The translations under genes were made by a program, and so were the position numbers. A stretch of DNA of 64,000 nucleotides, from the NCBI RefSeq assembly GCF_900102135.1, contig NZ_FMVJ01000016.1, positions 40,116 to 104,115 on the forward strand, read 5' to 3'. Numbering within the stretch: position 1 is the first letter of the stretch; every line of letters starts with the position of its first letter. The stretch is from Microvirga guangxiensis (GTDB taxonomy: Bacteria; Pseudomonadota; Alphaproteobacteria; Rhizobiales; Beijerinckiaceae). Shown in pieces: positions 10,598 through 18,465 of the stretch. The notes under the pieces were generated by a model. It did not search any database. It was not told the origin of the DNA and saw nothing but the letters and a program-made list of their open reading frames with translations.

Positions 10598-11683
10598 ATG
10601 GCACATTCCACCGATCTCGATCTCGTCAACGTCATCAAGCGTTTCGGCTCCCATGCAGCCGTCAACGATGTGAGCTTCAGCGTCGCTCCCGGCGAGTTCT
10701 TCTCCATTCTCGGACCATCCGGCTGCGGCAAGACCACATTGATGCGCATGATCGCGGGTTTCGAGAACCCAACCTCCGGCGACATCCGCATCCGCGGGAA
10801 GTCGATGATCGGCGTTCCGGCCAACAAGCGTCCGGTGAACATGGTGTTCCAGAGCCTTGCGCTCTTTCCCATGATGAGCGTGGGCGAGAATGTCGCTTAC
10901 GGTCTCACCTGCCGCGACGTGTCTCGCGCGGAAGCAGAAGAACGTGCCAGCCGCATGCTGGAGCGCGTGGGTCTCAAAGGTTTCGGCGAGCGGCGCGTGA
11001 CGGCCCTCTCCGGCGGCCAGCGCCAGCGCGTGGCGATTGCACGATGCCTTGTTCTCGAGCCGACGCTCGTGCTCCTGGATGAGCCGCTCGGCGCGCTCGA
11101 CCTCAAATTGCGCGAGCATATGAAGATCGAGCTGAAGCAGCTGCAATCCACCTTCAACACGACATTCGCCTACATCACGCACGACCAGTCGGAAGCGCTC
11201 GTCATGTCCGACCGCATCGCGGTGATGAACCAGGGCAAATTCGAGCAGGTGGGCAGCCCCCGCGAGCTTTATCACAACCCTGCAACGCCTTTTGTCGCGA
11301 GCTTCGTCGGAGAGACGAACAAGTGGCAGGGCGAAGCGGCTGCAGCGGCCAACGGCGCCATTTCCGTGCGTTTGCCCTCTGGCACGGTGGTGCAAGGGCA
11401 GGGCAAGGTCGCGGACAAAGCCTCACTCGCTTTCGTGCGTCCGGAGGCCGTTGCTTTGGCGCAGGACGCCTCGGTGCTGAGCAGCCTGCCGAACCGTTTC
11501 GAGGGCCGCGTCTCGGCGGTTCTGTTCGATGGTGCGAATTCGAGCCTGCTGATCGACACTGCGGGTTTCGATCAGCCCGTCCGCGCGGTGCTGCCGCAAG
11601 CGGGGCCGCTCGCCGGCATCCAGGTTGGCGCGCCGATCCATGTGGGCTGGACGGCGGATGCCATGAAGGTGTTCGCCGCATGA
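10598..11683 (+). CDS. ABC transporter ATP-binding protein (PotA type)
   Basis: Nucleotide-binding subunit powering the polyamine-type importer at the inner membrane face. The 361-residue protein has Walker A 'GPSGCGKTT' (39-47), the Q-loop region 'NMVFQSLALFPMMSVGENVAYG', the ABC signature '[17 protein letters not shown]', Walker B 'LVLLDEPLGALD' and a switch His in 'YITHDQSEAL'. After residue ~240 it carries a C-terminal TOBE-like regulatory domain, as PotA/UgpC-type ATPases do. The stop codon overlaps the start of the first permease (ATGA at 11680-11683), so the proteins are translationally coupled. Confidence 0.93.
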   Translation: MAHSTDLDLVNVIKRFGSHAAVNDVSFSVAPGEFFSILGPSGCGKTTLMRMIAGFENPTSGDIRIRGKSMIGVPANKRPVNMVFQSLALFPMMSVGENVAYGLTCRDVSRAEAEERASRMLERVGLKGFGERRVTALSGGQRQRVAIARCLVLEPTLVLLDEPLGALDLKLREHMKIELKQLQSTFNTTFAYITHDQSEALVMSDRIAVMNQGKFEQVGSPRELYHNPATPFVASFVGETNKWQGEAAAAANGAISVRLPSGTVVQGQGKVADKASLAFVRPEAVALAQDASVLSSLPNRFEGRVSAVLFDGANSSLLIDTAGFDQPVRAVLPQAGPLAGIQVGAPIHVGWTADAMKVFAA

Positions 11684-12549
11684 GCCAGAAACCGGCCCGG
11701 AGCCTCACGCTCTTCCTTCTCCTGGCGCCGGCCGTCCTGTGGCTGGGCCTTCTCATCGTGCTGCCTCATGTGGAGATTCTCGTCCTCTCCTTCAGCGAGC
11801 GCGTGGCCCCGCGCGTCTATGCGTTCGGGTTCGGCAATTATCTCGAGTTCTTCACTGAGCCGCTCTATTGGCGCACTTTCGCGCGCACGGCGATCATGTC
11901 GATCATCGTAACCGCGCTTACCCTCGTTCTTGCCTTTCCCATCGCGCTCTACATCGCTCGTGTGGCGCAAGGTCGCCTGAAAGCGATGCTGCTGCTGCTT
12001 TGCCTGCTCCCGTTCTGGGTGTCGGAGCTCGTCCGCACGCTGGGCTGGATGATCCTGCTGCGCGAAACCGGCATCATCTCTTACACGTTGCGCGCCATCG
12101 GCCTCGCCGATCAGCCGGTGGAACTGCTCTACAACGATGGCGCAGTGATCCTGGGCCTCGTCTATGGCGGCCTGCTCTTCATGATCGTGCCGCTCGCCAA
12201 TGCGTTGGAGAGCCTTGAGCCCTCGGTGGTGGAGGCAGGGTTCGATCTCGGCGGCAGCCGCTGGACGGTTCTGCGCCGCATCGTCATTCCTCATGCGATG
12301 CCCGGCATCGTTGCCGGATCGATCATCGTGTTCATGCTCACCGTCGGCAACTTCGCGACGCCGGTACTGCTCGGCGGCAAGAATGGATTGTGGTTCACGG
12401 AGCAGATCTACGCGCAGTTCATCACGCGCTTCAACTGGCCCCAGGGAGCAGCCTTCGGCATGCTCCTTCTCATGCTGTCCTCCGCTATCGTCTGGGCGGG
12501 CCTGCGCCTCACCGGACAGAGCCTCGGCACCACCTTGAAGCAGGCCTGA
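11680..12549 (+). CDS. ABC transporter permease (PotB type)
   Basis: Inner-membrane permease of 289 residues with about six transmembrane helices. The N-terminal one is very hydrophobic ('LTLFLLLAPAVLWLGLLIVL'). The EAA loop that docks the ATPase is visible as 'VVEAGFDLGGSRWTVLRRIV' in the second half. The start ATG at 11680 overlaps the stop of the ATPase gene and gives the family's usual N-terminus; a longer upstream frame is out-of-frame ATPase sequence. The second permease begins four bases after its stop. Confidence 0.92.
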   Translation: MSQKPARSLTLFLLLAPAVLWLGLLIVLPHVEILVLSFSERVAPRVYAFGFGNYLEFFTEPLYWRTFARTAIMSIIVTALTLVLAFPIALYIARVAQGRLKAMLLLLCLLPFWVSELVRTLGWMILLRETGIISYTLRAIGLADQPVELLYNDGAVILGLVYGGLLFMIVPLANALESLEPSVVEAGFDLGGSRWTVLRRIVIPHAMPGIVAGSIIVFMLTVGNFATPVLLGGKNGLWFTEQIYAQFITRFNWPQGAAFGMLLLMLSSAIVWAGLRLTGQSLGTTLKQA

Positions 12550-12553
12550 CGCC

Positions 12554-13393
12554 ATGAACCGCCCGTCTCTCTCCTGGAAGCTCTATATCGCGGCGTTCTA
12601 TATCTTCCTGTTCGCGCCGCTCCTGGTCGTTGCGATCTTCGCTTTCAACGCGAGCCCGTTCCCATCGCCCCCGTGGCGCGGGTTTACGCTCGAATGGTTC
12701 ACTGGCACTGGCACGGCGGTGGGTAAGCCCGGCGTATTGGTGGATCCGATCTGGCTCGACACCATCGCCAACAGCTTCAAGGTGGCGATCCCAGTGGCGC
12801 TGCTTGCGGTGCTCATCGGCACGGTGAATGCCTGGGTGCTGGAGCGCGCCGAATTTCCCGGCAAGACATTCCTGTCCATGATGATGCTCTGGCCGCTCGT
12901 CATTCCGGGCGTGGTGCTCGGCATCTCGATCCTCGCCTTTTTCTCGCGCGTGGCGAACGGACTGGAGGAGTGGCTTCAGACCGATCTCGATTTCCTGCGT
13001 CCCGGATTGTCCCTCGTGGTGCTCGGCCAGCTCTCGTTCATCCTGACGATCTCCACGCTCATCATCGCCGCGCGCCTGCGCAAATTCGACCGGTCGCTGG
13101 AAGAGGCTGCCTTCGATCTCGGCGCCAGCCGCGTGCGGGTGCTGCGCACGATCACGCTGCCCTTTTTGAGGCCCGCGCTCATTGGCGCTGGCCTCGTGGC
13201 GTTGCTGATGTCGTTCGAGAATTTCAACACGACCCTGATGCTCGTGGGCTCCGAGGCGCCGCTGCCGATCACCATGTATGGCCAGATGCGCGAGGGCGCA
13301 TCACCGGCGATTAATGCGGTGAGCCTGCTGCTGATGCTGGGTGTGGGCGGGATCGCGAGCGTCTTCGCGCTGACGTCTAAGGCGGAGCGTTAA
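12554..13393 (+). CDS. ABC transporter permease (PotC type)
   Basis: Second inner-membrane permease, 279 residues with about six helices, pairing with the PotB-type protein to form the channel. The N-terminus 'LYIAAFYIFLFAPLLVVAIF' followed by 'AFNASPFPSPPWRGFTLEWF' is typical of PotC/YdcV permeases. The EAA loop reads 'LEEAAFDLGASRVRVLRTIT'. It is the last gene of the operon. The next gene downstream converges from the other strand after 26 bases. Confidence 0.92.
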   Translation: MNRPSLSWKLYIAAFYIFLFAPLLVVAIFAFNASPFPSPPWRGFTLEWFTGTGTAVGKPGVLVDPIWLDTIANSFKVAIPVALLAVLIGTVNAWVLERAEFPGKTFLSMMMLWPLVIPGVVLGISILAFFSRVANGLEEWLQTDLDFLRPGLSLVVLGQLSFILTISTLIIAARLRKFDRSLEEAAFDLGASRVRVLRTITLPFLRPALIGAGLVALLMSFENFNTTLMLVGSEAPLPITMYGQMREGASPAINAVSLLLMLGVGGIASVFALTSKAER

Positions 13394-13419
13394 CGAGCGC
13401 GGAAACTCTCAGTGAGATT

Positions 13420-13740
13420 TTAGCGCTCGTCGGCCTTATAGGCCACGCACGTATCCGTAAACGTGTAAGTCATCGTGACGGTTTGAAGCGACTGTACAAA
13501 CGTCAAAACGATATGCCCTCTGCGTCCTGTCGATGGCATATTCGTTTTGAACTCGACGCTGTTCTCGGTCCATTTGACGTCCCAGATCAGAAACTCTTCG
13601 CCGTCAAGGAAATCGCAGCCTTTTACACTCAACCCGCTAGGGACCACAGAGACTGTGTATTCTGAGCGCCCATCATCTTCTTCCGTGCGCCATCGGCCAA
13701 CCAAAGGATGCCGGCTTAGGAGGGGAGTTACGTTGCCCAT
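13420..13740 (-). CDS. Hypothetical protein (106 aa)
   Basis: I do not recognise this protein. It has no signal peptide or membrane segment. The sequence alternates hydrophobic and polar residues in short runs ('YTVSVVPSGLSVKG', 'FLIWDVKWTENSVEFKTNM', 'QTVTMTYTFTDTCVAY'). That pattern suggests an all-beta barrel or lipocalin-like fold, and 'PLVGRWR' near the start is the kind of motif seen at the start of small lipocalin-like domains. It lies 15 bases downstream of the M19 dipeptidase on the same strand, so it is probably the last gene of that operon. Its DNA is noticeably less GC-rich than its neighbours. Coding status is likely but not certain. Confidence 0.6.
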   Translation of the reverse strand: MGNVTPLLSRHPLVGRWRTEEDDGRSEYTVSVVPSGLSVKGCDFLDGEEFLIWDVKWTENSVEFKTNMPSTGRRGHIVLTFVQSLQTVTMTYTFTDTCVAYKADER

Positions 13741-13755
13741 GAGCCTCGTATGTCC

Positions 13756-14823
13756 TCAGCGTCCCCACGTCCTCTCGAGAACGTTGATCCAGTTCTCGTA
13801 GCAGAGCTTGCGCAGGGTCGCCTCATCGTAGCCATGTCTGCGCATGGCATCCACGAGGCGCGGCAGGCCGCGCGCGTCGCCGATCTCGGCGGGAATGGTG
13901 GCGCCGTCGAAGTCTGAGCCGAAGCCCACACCGTCCACACCCACATGCTCGATCAGGTGGTCCATGTGGCGGATCATCTCTTCCAGGGGCGTGTCGTCGC
14001 TTCGCATCCCATCGGGGCGGATGAACGAGGTGGCGAAGTTCACGCCCACCATGCCACGGCTTTCGCGGATGGCGGCAAGCTGCTTGTCGGTCAGGTTGCG
14101 CGAATGCGGGCACACCACATGGGCGTTGGAGTGGGTTGCGACGAGAGGCGCATCCGTCAGCTTGGCGACGTCCCAGAAGCCCTTCTCGTTCAGGTGCGAA
14201 AGGTCGACCATGATCTTCAGGCGGTTGCAGGTCTTCACCAACTCGCGCCCACGGTCGGTGAGGCCGGGGCCCGTATCCGGTGTCGAGGGATAGCGGAAGG
14301 GCACGCCGTGGCCGAAGATGTTGGGACGGCTCCAGACGGGACCGATGGAACGCAGGCCGCTCTCGTAGAGCACGTCCAGCATGTGAAGATCGGGATCGAT
14401 GCCTTCCGCCCCTTCGATGTGAAGGATGGCTGCGAGCTTGCCGTGGTCCAGGCAGTGACGGATGTCGGATGCCGAACGGCAGATCTTCACCTCGCCGTTC
14501 GAGGCGCGCTCGATGCGGATGAGGATCGAAGCCATATGCACCGTCACCTTCTGGCTTGGTGCAAGATCCAGCATAGGCGGAAGCGGCACGTCGTATTCCG
14601 GGCGGGCCATGAGCGCATCGATATCGATGCCCATTTCCTCCGAGGACACGTAGACGGCGAAGAATCCACCGAACATGCCGCCTTGCTTCATGCGGGGCCA
14701 ATCGAGATGGCCGATATTGTCGCCTTCGAGAAAGGCTTTCTCCGGCTGGATCTTTCCGCGCATGAGGCGCAGCAGAACGTCATTGTGTCCGTCGAAAACA
14801 GGCATCGGAGAAGAGCGCGACAT
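13756..14823 (-). CDS. Membrane dipeptidase (peptidase family M19)
   Basis: Zinc dipeptidase of 355 residues. Zinc ligands are visible: His-13 and Asp-15 in 'FDGHNDVLLRL', the bridging Glu in 'ILHIEGAEGID', His in 'MVDLSHLNEKGFWDV' and His in 'PLVATHSNAHVV'; the C-terminal motif 'GFGSDFDGATIP' completes the active site. Family members split dipeptides, some with D-residues or beta-lactam-like bonds. There is no signal peptide, so it is probably cytoplasmic despite the family name. It follows the dppF-like gene by 44 bases on the same strand, suggesting that imported dipeptides are hydrolysed by the last enzyme of the same operon. Confidence 0.93.
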   Translation of the reverse strand: MSRSSPMPVFDGHNDVLLRLMRGKIQPEKAFLEGDNIGHLDWPRMKQGGMFGGFFAVYVSSEEMGIDIDALMARPEYDVPLPPMLDLAPSQKVTVHMASILIRIERASNGEVKICRSASDIRHCLDHGKLAAILHIEGAEGIDPDLHMLDVLYESGLRSIGPVWSRPNIFGHGVPFRYPSTPDTGPGLTDRGRELVKTCNRLKIMVDLSHLNEKGFWDVAKLTDAPLVATHSNAHVVCPHSRNLTDKQLAAIRESRGMVGVNFATSFIRPDGMRSDDTPLEEMIRHMDHLIEHVGVDGVGFGSDFDGATIPAEIGDARGLPRLVDAMRRHGYDEATLRKLCYENWINVLERTWGR

Positions 14824-14867
14824 GGTTTTTCAGCCAGTTCAATAGAGCAGGAATGTCAGCCGCAGCC

Positions 14868-15635
14868 TTACGCTGCAGCGGACGAGGAGTTGCGGGTGAA
14901 GCCCTGGCTCGCCTGAATCAGGGATTGAGTATATTCGTTCGTCGCCAGGCCGGATCGCAGCGCGTCGGATGGGGTTTCCTCCACCGCCTCGCCGTGGCGC
15001 ATGACGAGCAGGCGCTCGCAGAGATGCGCCACCACGGCAAGATCGTGGCTCACCAGAATGTAGGTCAGTCCCAGCTGGCGGCGCAGATCGTCGAGGAGGT
15101 TGAGGATTTCCGCCTGCACGGAAGCATCGAGCGCCGAGGTCGGCTCATCGAGCAGCAAAACCTTCGGGCGCAGAATCAGTGCGCGGGCGATGGCGATGCG
15201 CTGACGCTGGCCGCCCGAGAGCTGGTGCGGATAGCGGAAACGGAAGGAGGGGCCGAGGCCGACTTCCTTCAGCGCCTGCAGGATGCGCGCTTCCGCATCC
15301 TTTACGCCATGGATCGCGAGCGGCTCCGAGAGCGTACGGTCCACCGTGTGGCGCGGATGCAGGGAGGCGTAAGGATCCTGGAAGACCATCTGCGCCGTGC
15401 GGTAGAAGTCCTTGGTCCGCGGCGTGGTCACTTCCTTGCCGTCCACGATCACGCGTCCGCTGGTGATCGGCGCAAGACCGCAGATGGCGCGCAGCACTGT
15501 CGACTTGCCGGAACCGGATTCACCGACGAGGCCGTAAGCCTCGCCCTGCTTCACGGTGAAGCTCACGTTCTTGACGGCCTCGACCCTGAGGCGGCCCGTG
15601 CCGAAAACGACGTTGAGGTTCTGAATATCGAGCAT
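14868..15635 (-). CDS. Oligopeptide/dipeptide ABC transporter ATP-binding protein (DppF/OppF type)
   Basis: Second ATPase of a peptide importer, 255 residues. Walker A is 'GESGSGKST' (38-46), the signature is '[17 protein letters not shown]', and Walker B is '[16 protein letters not shown]'. The typical 'QMVFQDPYASLHPRHTVDRT' Q-loop of DppF/OppF proteins is present. I start it at the ATG at 15635 ('MLDIQNLNVVF'), two bases downstream of the dppD-like stop codon; longer frames are spurious. It lacks an obvious Fe-S cysteine motif at the C-terminus. It works with the four genes upstream. Confidence 0.92.
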   Translation of the reverse strand: MLDIQNLNVVFGTGRLRVEAVKNVSFTVKQGEAYGLVGESGSGKSTVLRAICGLAPITSGRVIVDGKEVTTPRTKDFYRTAQMVFQDPYASLHPRHTVDRTLSEPLAIHGVKDAEARILQALKEVGLGPSFRFRYPHQLSGGQRQRIAIARALILRPKVLLLDEPTSALDASVQAEILNLLDDLRRQLGLTYILVSHDLAVVAHLCERLLVMRHGEAVEETPSDALRSGLATNEYTQSLIQASQGFTRNSSSAAA

Positions 15636-15637
15636 GG

Positions 15638-16474
15638 TCAGAGCGCCCAGGAAGGATCGCGGTTCAGGGTGGGAAGCGGGCGGACGTCGTCTTTCAGCGT
15701 CGGCAGGCACCGCATCAGACCTTGCGTGTAGGGGTGCTTGGCCTCGCGCAGATTCTTCGCCTCCAGCTCCTCCACCACGCGGCCCGCATACATGACGAGC
15801 ACACGGTCGCAGAAGGAGGAGACGAGTTTCAGATCGTGCGAGATGAAGATGAGGCCCATGCCGCGCTCGGAGACGAGCTCATCGAGAATGCGCAGCACCT
15901 CCATCGACACCGTTACGTCGAGAGCCGAGGTCGGCTCGTCGGCGATGAGGAGATCGGGATCGGTCACGAGCATCATGGCGATCATCGCGCGCTGGCCCAT
16001 GCCGCCCGAAACCTCGTGCGGATAGAGCGAGAATACGCGTTGCGGATCGCGCATCTTCACGGCTTCGAGCATGGCGAGCGCCTTGTCGCGGGCTTCCGCG
16101 TTGCTCGCTTTCTTATGCGCCTGATACGCCTCGATGATCTGCTCGCCGATGGTCATGACCGGGTTCAGCGAGTATTTTGGGTCCTGCATCACCATGCTGA
16201 TGCGCCCCCCGCGCAACTGGCGCAGCGTACGCTTCGAGGCGGTTTGCAGGTCTATGCCATCGAAGCTCAGTCGCTTGGCGGTGACGTCGCCGGGAGGCGG
16301 CGTCAGGCCAAGAATGGCGCGGCCCGTTTGCGACTTGCCAGAACCGGATTCGCCGACGATGCCGAGCCGCTCGCGGCCGAGATGGAACGACACGCCGCGC
16401 ACCGCCTCGACGGTGCCCGTGCGCAGGTGAAAGCGGACGCGAAGGTCTTCGACTTCGAGAAGCGGCTTTGTCAT
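15638..16474 (-). CDS. ABC transporter ATP-binding protein (DppD/OppD type)
   Basis: First ATPase of the peptide importer, 278 residues. Walker A 'GESGSGKSQ' (41-49), Q-loop 'MVMQDPKYSLNPVMTIGEQ', signature 'VSGGMGQRAMIAMMLVTDP' and Walker B '[19 protein letters not shown]' are all visible. The C-terminus contains the peptide-transporter extension 'HPYTQGLMRCLPTL'. The start at 16474 (Met-Thr-Lys-Pro-Leu) overlaps the end of the dppC-like permease by four bases. The signature has Gly-Met-Gly in place of the usual Gln-Arg stretch start, a common DppD variation. Confidence 0.91.
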   Translation of the reverse strand: MTKPLLEVEDLRVRFHLRTGTVEAVRGVSFHLGRERLGIVGESGSGKSQTGRAILGLTPPPGDVTAKRLSFDGIDLQTASKRTLRQLRGGRISMVMQDPKYSLNPVMTIGEQIIEAYQAHKKASNAEARDKALAMLEAVKMRDPQRVFSLYPHEVSGGMGQRAMIAMMLVTDPDLLIADEPTSALDVTVSMEVLRILDELVSERGMGLIFISHDLKLVSSFCDRVLVMYAGRVVEELEAKNLREAKHPYTQGLMRCLPTLKDDVRPLPTLNRDPSWAL

Positions 16475-17403
16475 TTTGCTGCCTTCGGATCGAGAACGTC
16501 GCGCAGGCCGTCGCCCAGAAGATTGAAGCCGAGGCTCACCACGAAGATGGCGATGCCGGGCATGGCGGCGACCCACCACTGATCGATGAGGTAGTTGCGG
16601 CCCGTCGCCACCATGGCGCCCCATTCGGGGGAGGGCGGCTGCGCACCGAGGCCGAGGAAGCCGAGGCCTGCGGCGGTGAGGATGATGCCTGCCATGTCGA
16701 GCGTCACGCGAACGATGACGGACGAGAGGCAGAGCGGCACTACGTGGCCGAAGATGATGCGCGGCGTGGACGCGCCCTGCAGCTTCACGGCCGCGATGAA
16801 ATCGCTGTTGCGGATCATCAGCGTCTCTGCGCGGGCGATACGCGCATAGGGAGGCCAGGAAGTGATCGCGATGGCGATGACGGCGTTCTCGATGCCTGGG
16901 CCGAGGGCGGCCACGAAGGCCAGGGCCAGCACGAGGCGCGGGAAGGCGAGGAAGATGTCGGTGATGCGCATGAGCACCGTATCAACCCAGCCGCCGAGAT
17001 AGCCTGAGAGGGTTCCGACCAGAAGCCCGATGGGCGTGGCGATGATCGACACCAGCACGATCACGAACAGCGTGATGCGCGAGCCGTAGATGATGCGCGA
17101 GAGGATGTCGCGCGCCTGATCGTCCGTGCCGAGCCAATAGGTTTCGCTCGGCGGCAGGAGGCGCTGCGTGCGCAGGTCGCCGCCGACGATGGGGGAGTAG
17201 GGTGCGATGAAGTCGGCGAAGAGGGCGACGAAGATCAGCAGGATCACGATGCCGAGGCCGAGGACGGCCAGGGGGTTCCTGCTGAATGAGCGCCAGCCGA
17301 GATAGGCGCGGCCGAGCCGCGCCTGCCAGCGCGAGCCGGGCTCCGACGACAGAAGCCATGCCCGAAGGCCGGCGGATTGGGAGACAGTGGGGGAGCCAGC
17401 CAT
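16471..17403 (-). CDS. Peptide ABC transporter permease (DppC/OppC type)
   Basis: Inner-membrane permease of 310 residues with about six helices. The N-terminal half has 'RSFSRNPLAVLGLGIVILLI', the conserved opening of DppC permeases, and 'YWLGTDDQARDILSRIIYGS', the family's signature loop. The coupling loop is 'RAETLMIRNSDFIAAVKLQG', and the C-terminus ends 'LNLLGDGLRDVLDPKA', also diagnostic. The ATG at 17403 overlaps the stop of the dppB-like gene. A longer frame to 17556 is an artefact. Confidence 0.93.
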   Translation of the reverse strand: MAGSPTVSQSAGLRAWLLSSEPGSRWQARLGRAYLGWRSFSRNPLAVLGLGIVILLIFVALFADFIAPYSPIVGGDLRTQRLLPPSETYWLGTDDQARDILSRIIYGSRITLFVIVLVSIIATPIGLLVGTLSGYLGGWVDTVLMRITDIFLAFPRLVLALAFVAALGPGIENAVIAIAITSWPPYARIARAETLMIRNSDFIAAVKLQGASTPRIIFGHVVPLCLSSVIVRVTLDMAGIILTAAGLGFLGLGAQPPSPEWGAMVATGRNYLIDQWWVAAMPGIAIFVVSLGFNLLGDGLRDVLDPKAAK

Positions 17404-18458
17404 CAGCGGGTCCTCGGATCGAGCAGACGATAAAGCAGGTCGGACACGAGATTGAGCAGCACGAATACGGTGCCGATCGCCAGCGTTCCGCCCAGCACGG
17501 CGTTCATGTCGGCGTTCTGCAGGGAGTTGGTGATGTATTGCCCAAGGCCCGGCCATGCGAACACCGTCTCGGTGAGCACGGAGCCTTCGAGCAGGTTCGC
17601 ATAGGACAATGCGATCACCGTTATCAGCGGCACGGCTGCATTGCGCAGGGCGTGCTTCCAGATCACGCGCATCTCCGACAAGCCCTTCACCCGCGCTGCG
17701 ATCACATATTCCTGCGCGAGTTCATTGAGCATGAACGAACGTGTCATGCGGCTGATATAGGCGAGCGAGAAATAGCCGAGCAGGGAAGCGGGCAGGATGA
17801 TGTGCGAGACTGCGTCCCAGAACGCGTCCCACTGGCCCTGCATTGCGGTATCGAGCAGAACGATGCCTGTGACAGGCGTATAAAGATAGGAATAGGTGAC
17901 GTCGATGCGCCCCGGTCCTGCAACCCAGCCGAGCTTGGCATAGAAGAGCAGCAGGCCCATGAGGCCGAGCCAGAAAATCGGAATGGAATAGCCGGCAAGG
18001 CCGATGAAGCGGACGAACTGATCGAGAAGGCTGCCGCGCTTCACAGCCGCGAGCACGCCGAGCGGAATGCCGATGATCACGCCGATGAGGGTTCCCAGCG
18101 TCGCCAGCTCGAAGGTCGCCGGAAAGGCATTGGCGATATCCGTCAGCACCGGATTGGTGGTGAGAACCGAATTGCCGAAATCGCCGCTGACGGCTTTCTT
18201 CAGGTAGATCCAGAATTGCTGGATGAGAGGCAAATCGAGGCCGAGTTCCTGGCGGGCACGCTCGTAGACATGCGCGGGCGCCCTGTCGCCGACGATGGCG
18301 ATGACAGGATCGATGGGAACCACACGGCCGATCAGGAAGGTGACGGCAACAAGCCCGAGAAGGGTCGTCGCCAGCACGAGAGCAAATTGAACGATCTTTG
18401 TAAGATAGAAGCGGAGGGCTTCGTGCCCTCCGCTTCCGTTCGCGATTGATGATGCCAT
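17403..18458 (-). CDS. Peptide ABC transporter permease (DppB/OppB type)
   Basis: Inner-membrane permease of 351 residues, partner of the DppC-like protein. It shows the typical long periplasmic segment after helix 1 ('LGLDLPLIQQFWIYLKKAVS', 'GDFGNSVLTTNPV') and the C-terminal 'GPGLGQYI'-like region ('FAWPGLGQYITNSLQNAD') leading into 'VSDLLYRLLDPRTR'. It begins only 7 bases after the binding-protein gene. That is unusually tight, with no intercistronic hairpin of the kind seen in the other ABC operons here. Confidence 0.93.
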   Translation of the reverse strand: MASSIANGSGGHEALRFYLTKIVQFALVLATTLLGLVAVTFLIGRVVPIDPVIAIVGDRAPAHVYERARQELGLDLPLIQQFWIYLKKAVSGDFGNSVLTTNPVLTDIANAFPATFELATLGTLIGVIIGIPLGVLAAVKRGSLLDQFVRFIGLAGYSIPIFWLGLMGLLLFYAKLGWVAGPGRIDVTYSYLYTPVTGIVLLDTAMQGQWDAFWDAVSHIILPASLLGYFSLAYISRMTRSFMLNELAQEYVIAARVKGLSEMRVIWKHALRNAAVPLITVIALSYANLLEGSVLTETVFAWPGLGQYITNSLQNADMNAVLGGTLAIGTVFVLLNLVSDLLYRLLDPRTR

Positions 18459-18465
18459 TTAGAAA

